A stretch of 64,000 bases of DNA from Sulfurimonas sp. UBA2011 (lineage in GTDB: Bacteria; Campylobacterota; Campylobacteria; Campylobacterales; Sulfurimonadaceae): the NCBI GenBank assembly GCA_002335055.1, contig DDCH01000011.1:95516-159515 (forward strand), given 5' to 3'. The notes under the pieces are model-generated. The model made no database searches. It was given only the letters and a program-made list of their open reading frames with translations, and was not told where the DNA came from. This document shows, in pieces, positions 17,622 through 26,936 of this stretch (the stretch's first letter is position 1; each line of letters opens with the position of its first letter). The position numbers and the translations under genes were made by a program.

Positions 17622-18212
17622 TTGGATTTAAAAACTACACTTGACAATGATAACATTACCCTACCTGATGACTTTTTTTATAATGTTCAAAAATATAAAG
17701 AACATCTTCATAAATGGAATAAAATCCATAACTTAACAGGTGCAAAAGACTCTCAAACTATTGATGAGTTTATCTACGACGCTATTTTTCCTCTCTCGTT
17801 TTTACCAGAAGTAACTTCACTTATGGATATAGGTACGGGTGCTGGTTTTCCAGGTATGATACTCGCGTTTGGACTTCCAAATACACATGTCACCTTAGTA
17901 GAACCTCTCTCAAAACGTGCCTCTTTTTTACAGTTTATAAAAGCAGACCTCGAACTTAAAAATGTAACTGTCGTTAAAAAAAGAGTTGAACAGATGGAAC
18001 CAAAAATATTTGATATGATAACTTCACGTGCAGTTACAGAGACAAAAATGCTTCTAAAATTAAGTGAAAACTTCCGTGATACACATACAAAGTTTCTTTT
18101 TTATAAGGGTGAGAAAGTTTATGATGAAATAGCAGATGGAGTACAGAATATGCAACATAAAATAATTGAGACAAAAAATAGACACTATTTATTACTGGGA
18201 GAAGAGTTATGA
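17622..18212 (+). CDS. rsmG: 16S rRNA (guanine-527-N7)-methyltransferase
   Basis: 196 residues. The SAM-binding segment LMDIGTGAGFPGMILA and the downstream VEPLSKRASFL and TSRAV motifs identify RsmG/GidB. It methylates G527 of 16S rRNA; loss commonly gives low-level streptomycin resistance. The start is TTG at 17622 with AAGGA eight bases before it. Its stop overlaps the start of the next gene (ATGA), so the two are coupled. Confidence 0.93.
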   Translation: MDLKTTLDNDNITLPDDFFYNVQKYKEHLHKWNKIHNLTGAKDSQTIDEFIYDAIFPLSFLPEVTSLMDIGTGAGFPGMILAFGLPNTHVTLVEPLSKRASFLQFIKADLELKNVTVVKKRVEQMEPKIFDMITSRAVTETKMLLKLSENFRDTHTKFLFYKGEKVYDEIADGVQNMQHKIIETKNRHYLLLGEEL

Positions 18213-18436
18213 TACTAAAAGTACTACTTGTTTTAGGTGTTATAGGCATAGTGTATTTTATGTTTATCAAAAAGAAGCCTACTATCACAGAAAACAAAAC
18301 AAGTAAAAAAGATGATATCAAAGCAAATGATATGGTAGAGTGTTCTACTTGTGGTGTATATACTGAAGTGGGCGAATCCATTTTAAGTAATGCAAAGTAC
18401 TACTGCTCAAAAGAGTGTGTAGACAAGGCAAAATAA
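18209..18436 (+). CDS. PP0621-family small membrane protein with Cys-pair motifs
   Basis: 75 residues. One N-terminal membrane helix (residues 2-20) is followed by a small domain with two CxxC-like pairs, VECSTCGVY and YYCSKEC, suggesting a zinc ribbon. This pattern fits the PP0621 family of unknown function. It overlaps rsmG by four bases and abuts the next gene. Confidence 0.75.
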   Translation: MILKVLLVLGVIGIVYFMFIKKKPTITENKTSKKDDIKANDMVECSTCGVYTEVGESILSNAKYYCSKECVDKAK

Positions 18437-18829
18437 ATGTTGTTTTTTGGACATAGGTTTTTAGAGTCAAGTAGTTTTTATCATATAAACTCTATTGATG
18501 CGATAACTAACACTCCACCCTCTTCTTCTATTTATCTCACGTTTAGTGAAGGGAACTTAGACATCATTCATCACCTCAACGCAAATGAGATCACATATGC
18601 ATTAAGTGTTTCTAATATTACAGAACTTATGTATGCTTCTTCTTTAGGCTGTGACTTTATCATCGTTGAAAAAGACTTAGCCAAAACTGCACAACTCGTT
18701 GCAGAGACTTATCTTTTTGATGCAAAAATTCTTGTTTCAACAGCAGAGGAGAGTGATATTGAAGAGTTTGCTTTACTTGGTGTAGATGGTGTTATATTTG
18801 CTAACGCTGTCATTAAGGTCAACTCTTAA
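18437..18829 (+). CDS. conserved hypothetical protein
   Basis: 130 residues, soluble, no signal. It has alternating beta-alpha character (IYLTFSEGNLDIIHHL, CDFIIVEKDLAKTAQLVAET, AKILVSTAEESDIEEFALLG) that recalls part of a phosphate-binding barrel or Rossmann-like fold, but no family is recognised. It begins immediately after the PP0621 stop and its end overlaps the convergent alr by four bases. Confidence 0.7.
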   Translation: MLFFGHRFLESSSFYHINSIDAITNTPPSSSIYLTFSEGNLDIIHHLNANEITYALSVSNITELMYASSLGCDFIIVEKDLAKTAQLVAETYLFDAKILVSTAEESDIEEFALLGVDGVIFANAVIKVNS

Positions 18830-19818
18830 ATAATCTCGCGTTTAATATTTGCCTTAAGTGATGTCAAAACTTCATAAGAAATAGTCTTGGCATATGGGGC
18901 TACTTCTCTAGCATCATTAAAAATAAGTAGTTCATCTTCATCACTTAAAAAAGAGCTGTTATCCATAGAAATTCTTCCTGCTATTTGTATAGCCTCTGGT
19001 GTTTTGTAAGTATTTGAGTTTGCTCGTAAAAAACCATCTCCATAACCAAAATCATAATTACTAACAACTTGATTTTCCTTACATTCAAAGGTAGCACCAT
19101 ATCCAACACAATCACCCTTAGATATTTGTCTACTTGATATCTTGTTTGCATAAAGAGCTAAAATAGGTTTTAATCCATGTTTTTTAAAACTTGATGGCAT
19201 TTCTAAACATCCATAGGCAGCTATACCCACTCGGACTATATCCTCATCAAAAGACTCTTCTCTAAAAAGTGCTGCTGAATTACATGAGTGAAAACGCAGA
19301 CCCTTAGGTACATTTTGTTTTATCTTTGAAAAGTTTTCATATTGGCGTTCATAGTTTCCATTTAACTCATCTGCACAACTAAAATGAGTAAAAATTGCTT
19401 CAAGACTTAAACCTCTTTTCTCTATAAGTTCTATACTTGTATTTAACTCTTTTATTGAGACACCATTTCTATTCATATCCGTATTTACTTTTAACTCAAC
19501 CAAGGTACCCTTTGGGAACTCTTTTATACTCTGTGCATCATTAATCGTATATCTTATTTTTTTACTTGGAACTTTTGGAATATCTGCTAAAACTAGTATA
19601 TATTCAAAAAACTCTTCTATTGTCTGTGCTTCTGCATTTGAACGGACAACTGCTTTTGTGATACCGTACTCTTGTGCAAGTGTTGCCATCTCTAACAGAC
19701 CATGACCATAAGCATTATCTTTTAAAACAAGGGCTATTTTTTCTACACTCTGCGTTTGAGCTTTAATAATGTCTAAATTATGAAAAAAGTTTGATTTGTT
19801 TAGAGTTATTCTAGCCAT
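18826..19818 (-). CDS. alr: alanine racemase
   Basis: 330 residues. The PLP-binding lysine lies in LVLKDNAYGHGL near the N-terminus. The catalytic-tyrosine side is seen in VGYGATFECKE, with GRISMDN further on. It makes D-alanine for peptidoglycan. It is slightly shorter than the usual 360 residues. Its ATG overlaps the stop of a small upstream reading frame (ATGGCTAG), which suggests translational coupling. Confidence 0.93.
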   Translation of the reverse strand: MARITLNKSNFFHNLDIIKAQTQSVEKIALVLKDNAYGHGLLEMATLAQEYGITKAVVRSNAEAQTIEEFFEYILVLADIPKVPSKKIRYTINDAQSIKEFPKGTLVELKVNTDMNRNGVSIKELNTSIELIEKRGLSLEAIFTHFSCADELNGNYERQYENFSKIKQNVPKGLRFHSCNSAALFREESFDEDIVRVGIAAYGCLEMPSSFKKHGLKPILALYANKISSRQISKGDCVGYGATFECKENQVVSNYDFGYGDGFLRANSNTYKTPEAIQIAGRISMDNSSFLSDEDELLIFNDAREVAPYAKTISYEVLTSLKANIKREII

Positions 19819-19948
19819 CTGTTTGCATCTCTATACTTGTATTAGTATCTTGGTTTAAAATAGCTGTTCCACTCATTATAAGGTAGGTTGCTAATGCAAA
19901 ACCTAAGGCTGTTAAAATTGTTCTTTTTATTTTCTCTTTTATACTCAT
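19811..19948 (-). CDS. small membrane protein upstream of alr
   Basis: A 45-codon frame reads MSIKEKIKRTILTALGFALA and continues with TYLIMSGTAIL, a basic N-terminus followed by one membrane helix. Its TAG overlaps the alr ATG by eight bases (ATGGCTAG). The ribosome site is weak. The helix and the exact overlap support a real, coupled gene. No function can be assigned. Confidence 0.5.
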   Translation of the reverse strand: MSIKEKIKRTILTALGFALATYLIMSGTAILNQDTNTSIEMQTDG

Positions 19949-20160
19949 AATGAAATTCTATCACAAGAAGGGCTAATACTTAACACTTTTGCAATACTAC
20001 TTTATTATTAAATGTAGAATCAACTCTTGATTTTACTTTTGCTACATGCGATGTAATGTTGACCAATAAGCCGGGGCATTATCTTTATGTAAAGATGGAC
20101 TTTAAATTTTAGAGTAGAAGGATAAGCACTTTTTCATAAAAAAAAGGATAAAATGACTTT
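19949..20160. other. intergenic region before ispG
   Basis: No complete gene is visible. A plus-strand open stretch of about 35 codons (including STLDFTFATCDVMLTNKPGH) ends near 20119 without a start; it is somewhat gene-like but unrecognised. The ispG ribosome site AAGGAT lies shortly before 20161. Confidence 0.3.
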
Positions 20161-21222
20161 ATGATAACAAGATACCCAACTAAAAAAATATATGTCGGTA
20201 ATGTAGCTGTTGGTGGAGATGCACCAATCTCTACACAGTCGATGACTTACTCTAACACTTATGATGTAGATGCAACAGTTGAGCAGATAAAACGACTTCA
20301 CTTTGCAGGTTGTGACATTGTTCGTGTAGCTGTTCCAGATATGGAAGATGCACTTGCATTAAAAGCCATTAAAGAGCAAATTGACCTCCCTCTTGTAGCA
20401 GACATTCACTACAACTATAAACTAGCACTCATAGCAGCTGAGTCTGTTGACTGTATCCGTTTTAACCCTGGAAACATCGGTGAGAAATCTCGTATAAAAG
20501 AGATAGTTAAAGCTTGTCAGCAAAGAGATATTCCTATTCGTATCGGGGTAAACGCAGGTAGTTTAGAAAAAGAGTTTGAAAACAAGTATGGTCAAACAGC
20601 AGAAGGAATGGTTGCTTCTGCTGAGTACAACATCAAGTACCTAGAAGACTTAGGCTTTACAGACATAAAAATATCTCTTAAAGCAAGTGATGTTGAGAGA
20701 ACTGTAGCGGCTTATAGACAACTGCGTCCTAAAAACAACTATCCATTTCACCTTGGTGTTACTGAAGCTGGAACACTCTTTCATGCGACAGTAAAAAGTG
20801 CTATCGGACTTGGAACACTTCTGCTCGAAGGTATCGGTGATACTATGCGTGTAAGTATCACGGGTGAGCTTGAAGAAGAGATAAATGTTGCTCGTGCAAT
20901 TCTTAAAGACAGTGGTGCTATGCCTGATGGTCTAAACATCATCTCTTGTCCAACTTGTGGACGAATAGAAGCTGACCTAGTAACAGCAGTAGCAGAGATA
21001 GAAAGAAGAACAGCACACATAAAAACACCTCTAAATGTTTCAGTGATGGGTTGTGTGGTAAACGCGATAGGTGAAGCCGCTCATGCTGATGTAGCCATAG
21101 CTTACGGTAAGGGTAAAGGTCTCATCATGGTTAAAGGCGAAGTTATCGCTAACCTAGATGAGCATGAGCTTGTAGATAAGTTTGTTTATGAAGTTGAGAA
21201 GATGGCTGCGGAGTCTAAGTAA
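20161..21222 (+). CDS. ispG: 4-hydroxy-3-methylbut-2-enyl-diphosphate synthase (flavodoxin-type pathway enzyme IspG)
   Basis: 353 residues, the short bacterial form. The N-terminal TIM-barrel part opens with YVGNVAVGGDAPISTQSMTY. The 4Fe-4S ligands are in ISCPTCGRIEADL and VMGCVVNAIGEA. It converts MEcPP to HMBPP in the MEP isoprenoid pathway. Its stop overlaps the dnaB start (TAATG), so the genes are probably translated from one message. Confidence 0.96.
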   Translation: MITRYPTKKIYVGNVAVGGDAPISTQSMTYSNTYDVDATVEQIKRLHFAGCDIVRVAVPDMEDALALKAIKEQIDLPLVADIHYNYKLALIAAESVDCIRFNPGNIGEKSRIKEIVKACQQRDIPIRIGVNAGSLEKEFENKYGQTAEGMVASAEYNIKYLEDLGFTDIKISLKASDVERTVAAYRQLRPKNNYPFHLGVTEAGTLFHATVKSAIGLGTLLLEGIGDTMRVSITGELEEEINVARAILKDSGAMPDGLNIISCPTCGRIEADLVTAVAEIERRTAHIKTPLNVSVMGCVVNAIGEAAHADVAIAYGKGKGLIMVKGEVIANLDEHELVDKFVYEVEKMAAESK

Positions 21223-22667
21223 TGCAAGATAACCTTTACAACCTAGCCTTTGAGCGAAGTATTTTAAGCTCTATCGTTTTTGAACCAAGTCAGTTTGATG
21301 ATCTCTCTACTGCACTTAAAGTGGATGATTTTTATCTACCTGCACATCAAGAGATATTTAATGCCATGATGCTTTTACTTCAAAGGGATCAGCCTATTGA
21401 TGAAGAGTTTATAAAAAAAGAACTTATCAAGGCTAAAAAGTTTGATGAACAAGTTATGCTTGAGATACTCTCTGCTAACCCTATCTCAAACACAAAAGCT
21501 TATGTAGATGAGGTAAAAGACAAGTCACTTAAACGCCACCTTTTAACACTTACAACTGAGATAAAAAGAGTGACAGTTGAAGAAGAGCTTCCTGCTTCTG
21601 AAGTCATAGATATAGTAGAGAAAAAACTCTACGACATTACTCAAGATAGCCAAACTTCAGACTTTAAAGATTCACCCAAGATGACTTTTGACACGATGGA
21701 GTACATCAAAGAGATGAAAGCTCGTGGTAATAGTATTTTAGTTGGAGTAGATACGGGTTTTTCCGAACTTAACAAAATGACTACTGGTTTTGGTAAGGGT
21801 GACCTAGTCATCATTGCAGCTCGTCCAGCGATGGGAAAAACATCATTTATCCTAAACACTGTTAATTCTCTCATTATGAACGGTAAGGGTGTTGCTTTTT
21901 TCTCACTTGAAATGCCTGCTGAACAGTTAATGCTTCGTTTATTTTCTATTCAGACTTCTATTCCTCTACAAAAGCTCCGTGTTGGTGATATGGATGACAA
22001 CCAATGGGCTTCACTTAATAGTGCAGTTGATAGAATGAATGAAGCTAAACTTTATGTAGATGATCAAGGTAGTCTCAATATAAATCAACTTCGAAGTAAA
22101 CTCAGAAAACTAAAAAACCAGCACCCTGAGATAGAAATCGCTGTGATAGATTATTTACAGATTATGCAGGGTATTGGTAAACAAGATAGACATATACAAG
22201 TATCAGAAATTTCTCGTGGACTAAAGATGCTTGCTCGTGAACTTGAGATGCCTATAGTGGCACTTTCTCAGCTTAACCGTGGTGTTGAGTCTCGTAACGA
22301 TAAACGCCCGATGCTGAGTGATATTCGAGAGTCTGGTTCTATTGAGCAAGATGCAGATATTATTATGTTTGTCTATAGGGATGATGTTTATCTTTACAAG
22401 GAAGAAAAAGAGCGCGAAAAAGCTGCAAAAGCTGAGGGTAAAGAGTTTGTCTCTGAGTATGTAGAGAAAGAGGAAGAAGAGGCTGAAATCATCATCGGTA
22501 AACAGCGTAATGGTCCAACGGGTCATGTTAAACTCATCTTTCAGAAGAAACTCACCCGTTTTGTTGATGCACCTGCGTTTAGTACAGGAGTTGAGACTAT
22601 TTATGAAAATATAGACACCTCATCAGCAGATATGAACATTCCGCAAATAGACATGCCGGCACTTTAA
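21222..22667 (+). CDS. dnaB: replicative DNA helicase
   Basis: 481 residues. The N-terminal primase-interaction domain (NLAFERSILSSIVFEPSQF) is followed by a RecA-like hexameric helicase with Walker A AARPAMGKTSF, and VIDYLQIM and DIRESGSIEQDADIIMF further on. A lysine/glutamate-rich insertion (about 385-415) precedes the final GKQRNGPTG motif. It unwinds the replication fork as a hexamer. It abuts comEC directly (stop and ATG adjacent). Confidence 0.96.
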   Translation: MQDNLYNLAFERSILSSIVFEPSQFDDLSTALKVDDFYLPAHQEIFNAMMLLLQRDQPIDEEFIKKELIKAKKFDEQVMLEILSANPISNTKAYVDEVKDKSLKRHLLTLTTEIKRVTVEEELPASEVIDIVEKKLYDITQDSQTSDFKDSPKMTFDTMEYIKEMKARGNSILVGVDTGFSELNKMTTGFGKGDLVIIAARPAMGKTSFILNTVNSLIMNGKGVAFFSLEMPAEQLMLRLFSIQTSIPLQKLRVGDMDDNQWASLNSAVDRMNEAKLYVDDQGSLNINQLRSKLRKLKNQHPEIEIAVIDYLQIMQGIGKQDRHIQVSEISRGLKMLARELEMPIVALSQLNRGVESRNDKRPMLSDIRESGSIEQDADIIMFVYRDDVYLYKEEKEREKAAKAEGKEFVSEYVEKEEEEAEIIIGKQRNGPTGHVKLIFQKKLTRFVDAPAFSTGVETIYENIDTSSADMNIPQIDMPAL

Positions 22668-23942
22668 ATGATTGAAAAAGTCTCTCTCTTTTTAAGTAAG
22701 AAAGACTTTTTTAACTTTTTTCTCCTTTGCTGTATACTACTTTGTATCTCTTTAGGACTAGAGTACTACAACTATAAACAACTCACAAAATTTGACTCAC
22801 AACTTGTAAATGCTACAGTACTCAAACAGTACACTAAAACAAAATACAAAAAAGGTAAACTCAAAACCTATCAGGTTTTAAAGTTAAAAAGTGATAGGGG
22901 ATGTACTTTTTATACTACTGCAAGCACAAAACTCAAAGATATAAAATACAAACATATTACTATGGAAATCTGGGCTGGTAAGGTAGACTTTTATGACTAT
23001 ATGCATAGTTTTTACTCCTTTAGTAAAATCATAGAAGTTCATCCAGATAAAAGTTATAAAACACAACTAAACTCTCTTATAAACGAACAGCATAAATACA
23101 AGGATATCTCTCTAGTCTATCAAGCACTTTTTACAGCAAAACAACTTCCCTTAGAACTTCAAAAGATATTTTCTAGTCTTGGTATCTCACACCTTATCGC
23201 AATAAGTGGATTCCATCTTGGTGTACTGAGCGGTATTCTTTTTTTTCTTATTAAATATCCTTACAAATTTTTACAAAAAAGGTATTTTCCCTATAGAAGT
23301 CTTAAAGTAGATACTTTTATTATCATAAGTATTTCTCTTCTTGTATACCTTCTTTTTTTAGATACGCCACCCTCTCTACTGCGTGCTTTTGTAATGTTAC
23401 TCATTGGATTCCTGCTCTACGATAGAGGATTAAAAATCGTCTCAATGCAGACACTGTTTTTAACTATAGTACTTATCCTAGTTATCTTTCCACGACTTTA
23501 TTTTAGCATCGGTTTTTGGCTGAGTATAGCTGGTGTATTTTACATCTTTTTATTTTTGTTGCATTACAAAGACCGCAGTAAAATTTGGCAGTTTTTAATG
23601 CTTCCTCTATGGCTCTATTTTACAATGTTACCCTACTCTATAATTATCTTTGGTAACTTTAGCATCTATCACCCACTCTCCATTATCTGGACAGGACTTT
23701 TTACCCTTTTTTATCCTATAGGTATATTCTTACACCTTATTGGATATGGAAACCTCTTGGACCCAATACTGAGTCTACTTATGCATCTTGAGACACATAC
23801 CGTTAAAATAGTCGTAGATTTGAAGTTTTTATTTATTGAGATGGGGCTCTCTTTATTAGCTTTATATCAGAGAATTTTTATGTATCTCTTACTTATGTAT
23901 CTTGGCGGATTTTTTATATATGCTATCAATAATGTAACATAG
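22668..23942 (+). CDS. comEC: ComEC/Rec2-type DNA-uptake channel, short form
   Basis: 424 residues. An OB-like N-terminal part (about 55-125) precedes the competence domain with HLIAISGFHLGVLSGI and several membrane helices (PPSLLRAFVMLLIGFLLYDR). The protein would carry single-stranded DNA across the inner membrane during transformation. The metallo-beta-lactamase-like C-terminal domain of longer ComEC proteins is absent, as in Helicobacter ComEC. Its 3' end overlaps the convergent yihY-like gene by 54 bases. Confidence 0.88.
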   Translation: MIEKVSLFLSKKDFFNFFLLCCILLCISLGLEYYNYKQLTKFDSQLVNATVLKQYTKTKYKKGKLKTYQVLKLKSDRGCTFYTTASTKLKDIKYKHITMEIWAGKVDFYDYMHSFYSFSKIIEVHPDKSYKTQLNSLINEQHKYKDISLVYQALFTAKQLPLELQKIFSSLGISHLIAISGFHLGVLSGILFFLIKYPYKFLQKRYFPYRSLKVDTFIIISISLLVYLLFLDTPPSLLRAFVMLLIGFLLYDRGLKIVSMQTLFLTIVLILVIFPRLYFSIGFWLSIAGVFYIFLFLLHYKDRSKIWQFLMLPLWLYFTMLPYSIIIFGNFSIYHPLSIIWTGLFTLFYPIGIFLHLIGYGNLLDPILSLLMHLETHTVKIVVDLKFLFIEMGLSLLALYQRIFMYLLLMYLGGFFIYAINNVT

Positions 23943-24713
23943 TTTTAAACCATAAATAAAAATAATCCATGATACATATATCCATAGAAATAAAAACATT
24001 ACAATAGCAAAAGAACCATACATCGTTGTGTATGACTTATTCATAAAAACATAATAAATAAAAGCATTTTTACTCACACTAAAAACTATGGAGATAATAA
24101 ATGAGATAATGAGTGAAGCACGTGGGTTTATCTTTGCATTTGGTCCTATCTGAAATATTAAAAAGAAAAGTGCCCAGATGATAAGATATGGCACAATAGG
24201 TAAAATGTTAAAGCCTGAGGTAAGAGAGTTTGAGGCCATAAGTGTTGCAATATAACCTGTGATGTAAAAAGAGACTCCTAGTGCTAGAGGAGTAAGTGTT
24301 AACATCGTCCAGTGAGTTGTGATAGACTCCCAAAGTGTTCTAGGTTTCGCATCAAATATTTTGTTGGCGATATACTCAAAGTTTTTGAAAAATAGAAGTG
24401 AGGCGACTAAAACCATTAAAAAGCCAATCATACCCATCTTTGAAGAGTTTGCTAAAAACATATCTAGTTTTTCCATCACAAGCTCAGAATTCACAGGCAT
24501 AAGGTTGGAAAAAATAAAGCTTTTTATACTCTCATAATTTTCTGCAAAACTTGGAAGAGAAGTAAGAAGTGTTAACATAATTAGAAGTAATGGGATAATA
24601 GTAAAAATAGTATAAAAACTTAAACTAGCAGCAAAGAGTGTAAGCTCTTTATCTATAAAAGTACTCACCCAAAACTTAATCTCTTCAAGAATATGGGTGG
24701 TCTGTTTATTCAC
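23889..24713 (-). CDS. YihY/BrkB-family inner-membrane protein
   Basis: 274 residues and about six membrane helices. The N-terminal FAASLSFYTIFTIIPLLLIM matches the start of the family, and GSFAIVMFLFLWIYVSWIIF its last helices. Once annotated as ribonuclease BN, the family is now of unknown function. The stop is inside the comEC end. The start is three bases from the glcD-like stop, so it is co-transcribed with that gene. Confidence 0.87.
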   Translation of the reverse strand: MNKQTTHILEEIKFWVSTFIDKELTLFAASLSFYTIFTIIPLLLIMLTLLTSLPSFAENYESIKSFIFSNLMPVNSELVMEKLDMFLANSSKMGMIGFLMVLVASLLFFKNFEYIANKIFDAKPRTLWESITTHWTMLTLTPLALGVSFYITGYIATLMASNSLTSGFNILPIVPYLIIWALFFLIFQIGPNAKINPRASLIISFIISIVFSVSKNAFIYYVFMNKSYTTMYGSFAIVMFLFLWIYVSWIIFIYGLKLCYIIDSIYKKSAKIHK

Positions 24714-24716
24714 TTT

Positions 24717-26102
24717 TTAATCAAGACCCATTTTTGAAGGGTTTAAGATATTGTTCGGGTCAAATGCCCTTTTAATAGACTTAAAGAGGTTCATCTCTTC
24801 ATCTGTAAAGGCCATACTCATATAAGGTGCTTTTGAAAGACCTATACCATGCTCACCAGAAAGTGTTCCACCTAAGTCAATAGTCGCTTGAAAAACCTCT
24901 TCTATAGCCTTATATGCGATTTTAACTTGTTCAGGGTCTTTACCGTCTACCATTACATTTGTATGCACATTACCATCACCTGTATGACCAAAACATGGAA
25001 TGTTTATCTCATACTTATCTCCAATTGCATAAAATTTCTCTAAAAGTTCAGGAAGTACAGCACGAGGTACTGTTACATCTTCATTTATTTTTTTACTACC
25101 ATATACAGTTATAGCTTGAGATGCATTTCGTCTAGCAAACCAGATATCAGCAGCTTCTTTCTCATCCTTTGCAATTTTAAACTCAGAACAGCCATTTTCT
25201 GTAAATACTTTTTTTATTTGTGCAAGTTGATAATCTAAATCATCTTCAAGATTTCCATCAACATCAGTTACAAGTAATGCACCAGCTTCAATAGGTAAAC
25301 CCTTAGAGTAAACCTGTTCAACTGCACGAATAGTGAGGTTATCTAAAAACTCCATAGCAACCGGTGTAATACCGCTTGCCATTGTTTTATACACCGCTTC
25401 CATAGCTTCACTTACTGTAGGAAAAATCCCCACAGCAGTTTTTGTCATCTTAGGTTTTGGAATTAAACGCAGTGTTATTTCAGTGAGAACAGCTAAAGTT
25501 CCCTCACTTGCGATAAGTATGCCAGAGATATTATAACCAGCCACATCTTTAATAGTTCTCTTACCTGCTTTAATAATATCACCATTTGGAAGGACTGCAC
25601 GAGTAGCCATAACATAATCTTTTGTAATTCCATACTTCGCAGCACGCATACCACCTGCATTTTCACTTACATTTCCACCTATAGTCGAGTACTCTTGACT
25701 TGCTGGATCTGGTGGATAAAAAAGACCAACTGCTTCTACGGCACGTTGTAAGTCCATATTTATAAGACCTGGTTGCACGATAGCTACCATATTTTTCATA
25801 TCTATTTCTAAGATTTTATTCATATGTTTCTCAAAGCCTAGAACAATTCCACCAGAACTTGGAAGTGATCCACCAGTAAAACCAGAACCAGCTCCACGAG
25901 GAACTATAACTATTTTATGTTCATTACAGTACTTCAGTATCGCAGATATATCATCTTCATTACGAGGAAATATAACTGCATCTGGTTCAAACTTTGTGCG
26001 TGTTGCATCATATGAGTAAGCGATAAGGTGTGCTTTATCACTGTAAATATTCTCACCACCAACTATAGATGTAAATTGTTGTAAATGTTTTTTATCAATC
26101 AT
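24717..26102 (-). CDS. glcD: FAD-linked oxidase, GlcD-type (glycolate or D-lactate dehydrogenase)
   Basis: 461 residues from the ATG at 26102, which has AAGGA eight bases upstream; a TTG 18 bases earlier is in frame but less likely. The PP-loop FAD domain shows IVPRGAGSGFTGGSLPSSGG, and the C-terminal part GHTGDGNVHTNVMVDG and SGEHGIGLSKA. Such enzymes oxidise 2-hydroxy acids and pass electrons to the quinone pool, often with iron-sulfur partners. No partner gene is adjacent, so glycolate versus D-lactate cannot be settled. It overlaps the PgbA-domain gene by a few bases. Confidence 0.88.
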   Translation of the reverse strand: MIDKKHLQQFTSIVGGENIYSDKAHLIAYSYDATRTKFEPDAVIFPRNEDDISAILKYCNEHKIVIVPRGAGSGFTGGSLPSSGGIVLGFEKHMNKILEIDMKNMVAIVQPGLINMDLQRAVEAVGLFYPPDPASQEYSTIGGNVSENAGGMRAAKYGITKDYVMATRAVLPNGDIIKAGKRTIKDVAGYNISGILIASEGTLAVLTEITLRLIPKPKMTKTAVGIFPTVSEAMEAVYKTMASGITPVAMEFLDNLTIRAVEQVYSKGLPIEAGALLVTDVDGNLEDDLDYQLAQIKKVFTENGCSEFKIAKDEKEAADIWFARRNASQAITVYGSKKINEDVTVPRAVLPELLEKFYAIGDKYEINIPCFGHTGDGNVHTNVMVDGKDPEQVKIAYKAIEEVFQATIDLGGTLSGEHGIGLSKAPYMSMAFTDEEMNLFKSIKRAFDPNNILNPSKMGLD

Positions 26103-26868
26103 TTTTTTGTCCTTTTTCAAATTTTTCTATATTTTCTATAAGCACTTTATTTAGAGGATTATACTCTTTTAAAAGTCCAAAGTAATAAGGTTCATAAGCT
26201 TCAAGCTCACTACTACCCTCGCCCCACCAGTTTGCTTCTATTTTCTCCACTCTAGAGTAAAAAGGAAGTTGTAAGGTATCTTGAACTAAAGGTGCATCAC
26301 TAATACTTAAAATCACAAATGTTTTTATATCAACAGTATAGAGTTTTTTATCTAAATAAATAAATAAAAGTCCTACACTACTAGCAATATTCATAGCATT
26401 AAAGTCTTCTTTTAATGGTGTTGGGTGCCCACGGTATGAAATAATCGTTGCAAATATATCAATATGAACCCAGTGTGTTTGAACACTTTTAGTGATACGG
26501 TGATAAATTTCTTCGCTTGGAGCTATCAGCATTGAACGTGAATATCCAAATGCTAATTCAACCCTGTCACCGACAACTGCTTTCCACTTACCCGTTGGAA
26601 GTGCATTGTTTTGCAAAGAATTAAACTCTTCCATCTTTAGTGTAGCAATTTTTGTCTCTTTGTTATATGCAATCACATGGACATTTTGTAAAATGCTAGT
26701 ATGATTTTCTGCTCTTGCATGCACTAAAAATCCACTCACTCCAACATCAACTTTATCAAGTTTAACAGTCGCTGTTTGTGTCTTGTAATCAAGGCTCAAT
26801 AAAGTTGTTTTTATAGTTGATGCACTCACTCCAAGTGCTAATATAAGTAGTAAGAATAAATGTTTCAT
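26095..26868 (-). CDS. PgbA-type N-terminal-domain protein (plasminogen-binding-like)
   Basis: 257 residues with a signal peptide (MKHLFLLLILALGVSAS). The body (KTQTATVKLDKVDVGVSGFLVH, WKAVVGDRVELAFGYSRSML, HWVHIDIFATIISYRGHPTP) matches the N-terminal domain of Helicobacter plasminogen-binding protein PgbA, which is widespread in free-living Campylobacterota. The lysine-rich plasminogen-binding tail of PgbA is missing, so the native role is probably a general envelope one. Its end overlaps the glcD-like start. Confidence 0.82.
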   Translation of the reverse strand: MKHLFLLLILALGVSASTIKTTLLSLDYKTQTATVKLDKVDVGVSGFLVHARAENHTSILQNVHVIAYNKETKIATLKMEEFNSLQNNALPTGKWKAVVGDRVELAFGYSRSMLIAPSEEIYHRITKSVQTHWVHIDIFATIISYRGHPTPLKEDFNAMNIASSVGLLFIYLDKKLYTVDIKTFVILSISDAPLVQDTLQLPFYSRVEKIEANWWGEGSSELEAYEPYYFGLLKEYNPLNKVLIENIEKFEKGQKND

Positions 26869-26936
26869 ATAACTTCTTTAATTTTATTTATATACGATTA
26901 TATCAAACAAACCTCAGACTAAGCAAAAATTTGATA

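Noticed and set aside
23889..23942. 54-base tail overlaps of comEC/yihY-like and of ftsI/panC as a shared regulatory feature
   Set aside because: The lengths coincide but the sequences are unrelated; both are ordinary convergent overlaps.
26095..26868. PgbA-domain protein as a host-interaction virulence factor
   Set aside because: The lysine-rich binding tail is missing and the genome looks free-living; only the widespread N-terminal domain is present.
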